Assembly (NCBI GenBank): GCA_900554465.1
Contig: USHF01000093.1
Location: 1 to 6,055, forward strand
Direction of reading: 5' to 3'
DNA from: an uncultured Collinsella sp.
Lineage (GTDB): Bacteria > Actinomycetota > Coriobacteriia > Coriobacteriales > Coriobacteriaceae
Length of the DNA stretch: 6,055 nucleotides
Position numbers and translations under genes: made by a program. Below are positions 5,611 through 6,055 of this stretch, piece by piece. The notes under the pieces are model-generated. The model did no database searches and was not told where the DNA came from. It worked only from the letters and a program-made list of their open reading frames with translations. Each line of letters starts with the position of its first letter. Within the stretch, counting starts at the first letter, position 1.

Positions 5611-6027
5611 ATGTCGTTTACCGCTGAGGTGCGTGACGAGCTTGCGCGCTGCGAACCAGAATGCGAATACTGCGATTTGTCGACGCTTGCTGCGCTAACG
5701 CGTGTGAGCGGCACGCTTTCGCTGGCGGGCTCGGGACGGTACCGCTTGACGGTCGCGACCGAGACGGGTGCTGTGGCGCGCACGATGATTGCGCTGACGC
5801 ATCGTATCCTTAAGCTCAAGACCGAATTCACGGTTCGTAAGTCGGTCCTGCACAAGGTACGAAACTATCTCATCACCTTGCCCGATCAGCCCGATTTGGA
5901 TAAGGCTCTGGTGCTGCTGGGCATTCTCGACCGTAGGGGAGGGCTCGTCGCGGGTGTGCCGCGCCACATCGTCGCCCGTCCTTGCTGCAGGCTCGCCTAT
6001 ATTCGCGGTGCGCTGATTGCCGGAGGC
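5611..6027 (+). CDS. whiA: DNA-binding regulator WhiA, 3'-partial
   Basis: This is the N-terminal 139 residues of WhiA, a regulator needed for sporulation septation in Streptomyces and linked to cell division in other Gram-positive bacteria. The family has a degenerate LAGLIDADG homing-endonuclease-like domain followed by a C-terminal helix-turn-helix, and is about 300-330 residues long, so more than half is missing. Visible features are the characteristic start MSFTAEVRDELARCEP, the CEYCDLSTLAALTRVSGTLSL segment, and YIRGALIAGG at the break, matching the family's RGAFLAGG motif. The last genuine codon is 6025-6027; the following LSLIHI is adapter translation. The start lies 6 bases after the rapZ stop with only a weak ribosome site (AAGG at 5596-5599), which favours translational coupling to rapZ. 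Confidence 0.93.
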
Positions 6028-6055
6028 CTGTCTCTTATACACATCTGACGCTGCC
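6028..6055 (-). other. Nextera Read 1 adapter contamination (reverse complement)
   Basis: Bases 6028-6046 are CTGTCTCTTATACACATCT, the reverse complement of the Tn5 mosaic end. Bases 6047-6055, GACGCTGCC, continue into the Read 1 side adapter. The sequence reads in frame through the whiA fragment to give a false C-terminus, LSLIHI, before a TGA stop. This is synthetic sequence and should be trimmed. Confidence 0.98.

Overview
The window is a GC-rich, densely coded bacterial contig of about 6 kb. Genuine sequence runs from about 47 to 6027. Both ends are Illumina Nextera (Tn5) library adapter: an i7-index/Read 2 adapter with mosaic end at 1-46, and the reverse complement of the Read 1 adapter with mosaic end at 6028-6055. 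The contig therefore stops inside a gene at each end for technical reasons. All seven genes lie on the + strand. The RapZ-WhiA pair, the actinobacterial look of the Nan proteins and RapZ, and the C/G-ending codons suggest an actinobacterium, most likely a gut Coriobacteriia member such as Collinsella. That genus-level call is recall and inference, not a search result.

Region 1 (47-1701) holds two overlapping alpha/beta-hydrolases of the acetyl xylan esterase / cephalosporin-C deacetylase (AXE1) family. The first lacks its N-terminus but keeps the whole Ser-Asp-His triad. The second overlaps it by 8 bp and has lost the nucleophile (Ser to Gly), the oxyanion-hole Tyr and about 42 residues between the nucleophile and acid positions, yet keeps the Asp and His. 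It looks like a pseudoenzyme partner.

Region 2 (1770-4585) is a sialic-acid catabolic set: an N-acetylneuraminate lyase-type aldolase (NanA), a ROK-family kinase that is probably an N-acetylmannosamine kinase (NanK), and N-acetylmannosamine-6-phosphate 2-epimerase (NanE). Together they would convert Neu5Ac to pyruvate plus ManNAc, then ManNAc-6-P, then GlcNAc-6-P. The esterases directly upstream could remove O-acetyl groups from sialic acids before the lyase step. Gaps in this operon carry inverted repeats, notably an 88-nt imperfect hairpin between nanA and the kinase gene. A terminator-like hairpin with a U-rich tail follows nanE.

Region 3 (4684-6027) begins the widespread rapZ-whiA housekeeping block. 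rapZ is complete. whiA is cut after 139 codons by the right adapter. The yvcK/gluconeogenesis-factor gene that commonly sits between these two is absent here. No RNA gene, CRISPR array, insertion sequence or phage gene was seen, and no gene-free stretch exceeds about 175 bases.
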